This document shows positions 6,033-7,648 of a stretch of 7,648 bases of DNA, piece by piece. The first letter of the stretch is position 1. Each line of letters begins with the position of its first letter. The notes beneath the pieces are model-generated. The model was not told the DNA's origin. It worked only from the letters and a program-made list of their open reading frames with translations, and did no database searches. The position numbers and the translations under genes were made by a program. This DNA is from Bacteroidota bacterium (GTDB taxonomy: Bacteria > Bacteroidota > Bacteroidia > Flavobacteriales > Flavobacteriaceae), in contig JAJRPL010000018.1 of assembly GCA_024280815.1 (NCBI GenBank), positions 1 to 7,648 of the forward strand, read 5' to 3'.

Positions 6033-7648
6033 ATGAGAAAAATCATACTAGTTATAAGTGCTATTACAATAGCTACACTTCAATCTAATTGTCAGAGTAA
6101 AAAGAAAGTGGTTAGTGCTAATACTGCTCCTAAAACTACAGAACAGAAAGTAGATTCCGTTTTAGCATTAATGACATTGCAAGAAAAAATTGGTCAAATG
6201 AACCAATACAATGGTAGTTGGGATGTTACGGGTCCTGCTTCTGGGGTAAGTGATAAAGAAAAAGAAAAGCGTCTTAAAAATGGAGGTGTCGGCTCTATGC
6301 TTAATATATTGTCAGCCAAAGCAACAAGAGAAGCTCAAAAAGCAGTGATGGAAAATTCAAGAATGAAAATTCCACTACTTATAGGTTATGATGTTATTCA
6401 TGGTTTTAAAACCATTTTTCCTATTCCTTTAGGAGAAAGTGCTAGTTGGGATTTAGACATTATTAAAAAATCTGCAGCCATTGCTGCTAGCGAAGCATCT
6501 GCTGCTGGTTTACATTGGACCTTTGCACCCATGATTGATGTGTCTCGCGATGCTCGTTGGGGACGTGTTATGGAAGGTTCTGGAGAAGATCCTTATTTAA
6601 CTTCTGTAATTGGTGTAGCAAGAGTTCAAGGCTTTCAAGGCGATGATTTATCAAAAAATAATACTATTGCAGCTTGTGCCAAACACTTTGCAGGTTATGG
6701 GTTTGCTGAGGCAGGACGTGATTACAATACTGTTAATATTGGGGAATATGAATTACACAATACCATATTACCTCCATTTAAAGCCGCTGCTGAGGCTGGT
6801 GTAGCAACGTTTATGAACTCTTTTAACGAAATAGATGGTATTCCTGCAACAGGTCATAAAGGCTTGCAAAGAGGTATTTTAAAAGGCGATTGGAATTGGG
6901 ACGGCTTTATAGTTTCAGATTGGGGTTCTATTGGTGAAATGATTGCTCATGGCTTTGCAACTGATAAAAAACATGCGACAGAAATTGCTGTAAATGCAGG
7001 TTCTGATATGGATATGGAATCGTATGCTTATGAAGCACATATTGAAACATTGGTTAAAGAAGGAAAGATAGATGTAAAACTATTAGATGATGCTGTGAAA
7101 AGAATTTTAAGAATAAAATTTAGGCTAGGCCTTTTTGATGATCCATACAAATACTGTAATGAAGAGCGTGAAAAAAATGAAATTTATACCAAAGAGAATA
7201 GAGCATTTGCTCGTGAGGTTGCTAAGAAATCAATAGTATTGTTAAAAAAGGAATCAAATCTTTTACCACTTCCAAAAAAAGGGAAAACAATAGCTGTTAT
7301 TGGTCCGTTAGCTGACGATAAAGACACACCTTTAGGAAACTGGAGAGCAAAAGGAGGTAGAAATACGGCAGTATCTTTGTTAGAAGGGATTAAAAACGCA
7401 GTATCAAAAACAACCAAAGTAACCTATGCTAAAGGTTGTGATATTGTTACCAATAAAGCTGTTGGAAGAACATTTTTATTACCATTAAATTTTAATAAAA
7501 CTGATAAATCAGGATTTGCAGAAGCTATTGAAGTTGCAAAAAATGCTGATGTTGTAGTATTAGCCATTGGAGAAATGGCTTTACAAACAGGTGAAGGTAG
7601 AAGCCAAACAGATATTGGTTTTGCTGGCGTTCAGCAAGAATTGTTAGA
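6033..7648 (+). CDS. Second GH3 beta-glucosidase, BglX-type (3' end beyond window)
   Basis: The frame is open from ATG at 6033 to the window edge: 538 full codons plus two bases, with no stop. It aligns with the preceding GH3 from about residue 37 onward, with roughly two thirds identical residues across the barrel by eye. Seen are EKIGQMNQYNG, GYDVIHG, SRDARWGRVMEG, CAKHFAGYGFAEAG, nucleophile D296 in IVSDWGS, and acid/base E521 in TGEGRSQT. The rest of the sandwich domain and the expected fibronectin-III-like domain lie outside, so about 220-230 residues are missing. The N-terminus is hydrophobic and then has Cys20 (ATLQSNC), a weak lipobox; a lipoprotein or ordinary signal peptide are both possible. 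The segment after the acid/base reads DIGFAG where the first GH3 has LDLPG, the more common form, hinting at a different subsite. It follows the first GH3 by 28 AT-rich bases without an evident promoter or terminator, so it is probably in the same operon. It is likely a beta-glucosidase of related but not identical specificity. Confidence 0.93.
   Translation, partial: MRKIILVISAITIATLQSNCQSKKKVVSANTAPKTTEQKVDSVLALMTLQEKIGQMNQYNGSWDVTGPASGVSDKEKEKRLKNGGVGSMLNILSAKATREAQKAVMENSRMKIPLLIGYDVIHGFKTIFPIPLGESASWDLDIIKKSAAIAASEASAAGLHWTFAPMIDVSRDARWGRVMEGSGEDPYLTSVIGVARVQGFQGDDLSKNNTIAACAKHFAGYGFAEAGRDYNTVNIGEYELHNTILPPFKAAAEAGVATFMNSFNEIDGIPATGHKGLQRGILKGDWNWDGFIVSDWGSIGEMIAHGFATDKKHATEIAVNAGSDMDMESYAYEAHIETLVKEGKIDVKLLDDAVKRILRIKFRLGLFDDPYKYCNEEREKNEIYTKENRAFAREVAKKSIVLLKKESNLLPLPKKGKTIAVIGPLADDKDTPLGNWRAKGGRNTAVSLLEGIKNAVSKTTKVTYAKGCDIVTNKAVGRTFLLPLNFNKTDKSGFAEAIEVAKNADVVVLAIGEMALQTGEGRSQTDIGFAGVQQELL

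Noticed and set aside
1..7648. Mobile element, CRISPR array, tRNA or phage genes
   Set aside because: No transposase or integrase motifs, regularly spaced repeats or tRNA-like folds were seen; nearly all of the window is accounted for by the glycosidase operon.

Overview
The window looks like chromosomal DNA from a marine or polysaccharide-degrading member of the Flavobacteriia (Bacteroidota). The reasons are the very AT-rich coding sequence, starts without Shine-Dalgarno motifs, and a tightly packed plus-strand run of secreted carbohydrate enzymes, several with lipoprotein signals. It reads as the enzyme part of a polysaccharide utilization locus (PUL), probably for a laminarin-like beta-glucan. 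The SusC/SusD transporter pair and any regulator are not in the window and would lie outside it.

Layout: 1-60 is the C-terminal tail of an upstream gene, probably an SGNH/GDSL-type esterase. Positions 61-118 hold an intergenic gap with a strong imperfect hairpin resembling a dispersed flavobacterial intergenic repeat. At 119-1960 is a secreted GH2 glycosidase of the beta-glucuronidase type. At 1963-2850 is a GH16 laminarinase-type lipoprotein gene, broken by one in-frame TGA at 2356 where the family usually has Trp; the rest of the frame, including the whole active site, is intact. At 2847-3701 is an endonuclease/exonuclease/phosphatase (EEP) family lipoprotein, at 3698-6004 a complete BglX-type GH3 lipoprotein, and from 6033 to the window end a second, paralogous GH3 cut off by the edge. 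Gene spacing is 2 nt, a 4-nt ATGA overlap, another 4-nt ATGA overlap, then 28 nt, so the five genes almost certainly form one operon.

Working model (inference): the GH16 would cut beta-1,3-glucan chains at the cell surface, and the two GH3 enzymes would release glucose from the oligosaccharides. The GH2, and the esterase if correctly identified, would remove side groups. The EEP protein has no obvious role in plain beta-glucan breakdown. A GH2 with a uronate-type Asn-x-Lys motif, a possible esterase and a secreted EEP protein next to a laminarinase suggest the true substrate may be a decorated beta-glucan.

The most notable observation is the GH16 nonsense codon, which is either a recent inactivation, a sequencing error or a leaky stop. 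No mobile element, CRISPR array or RNA gene is visible, and no wholly new type of system can be supported from this window.
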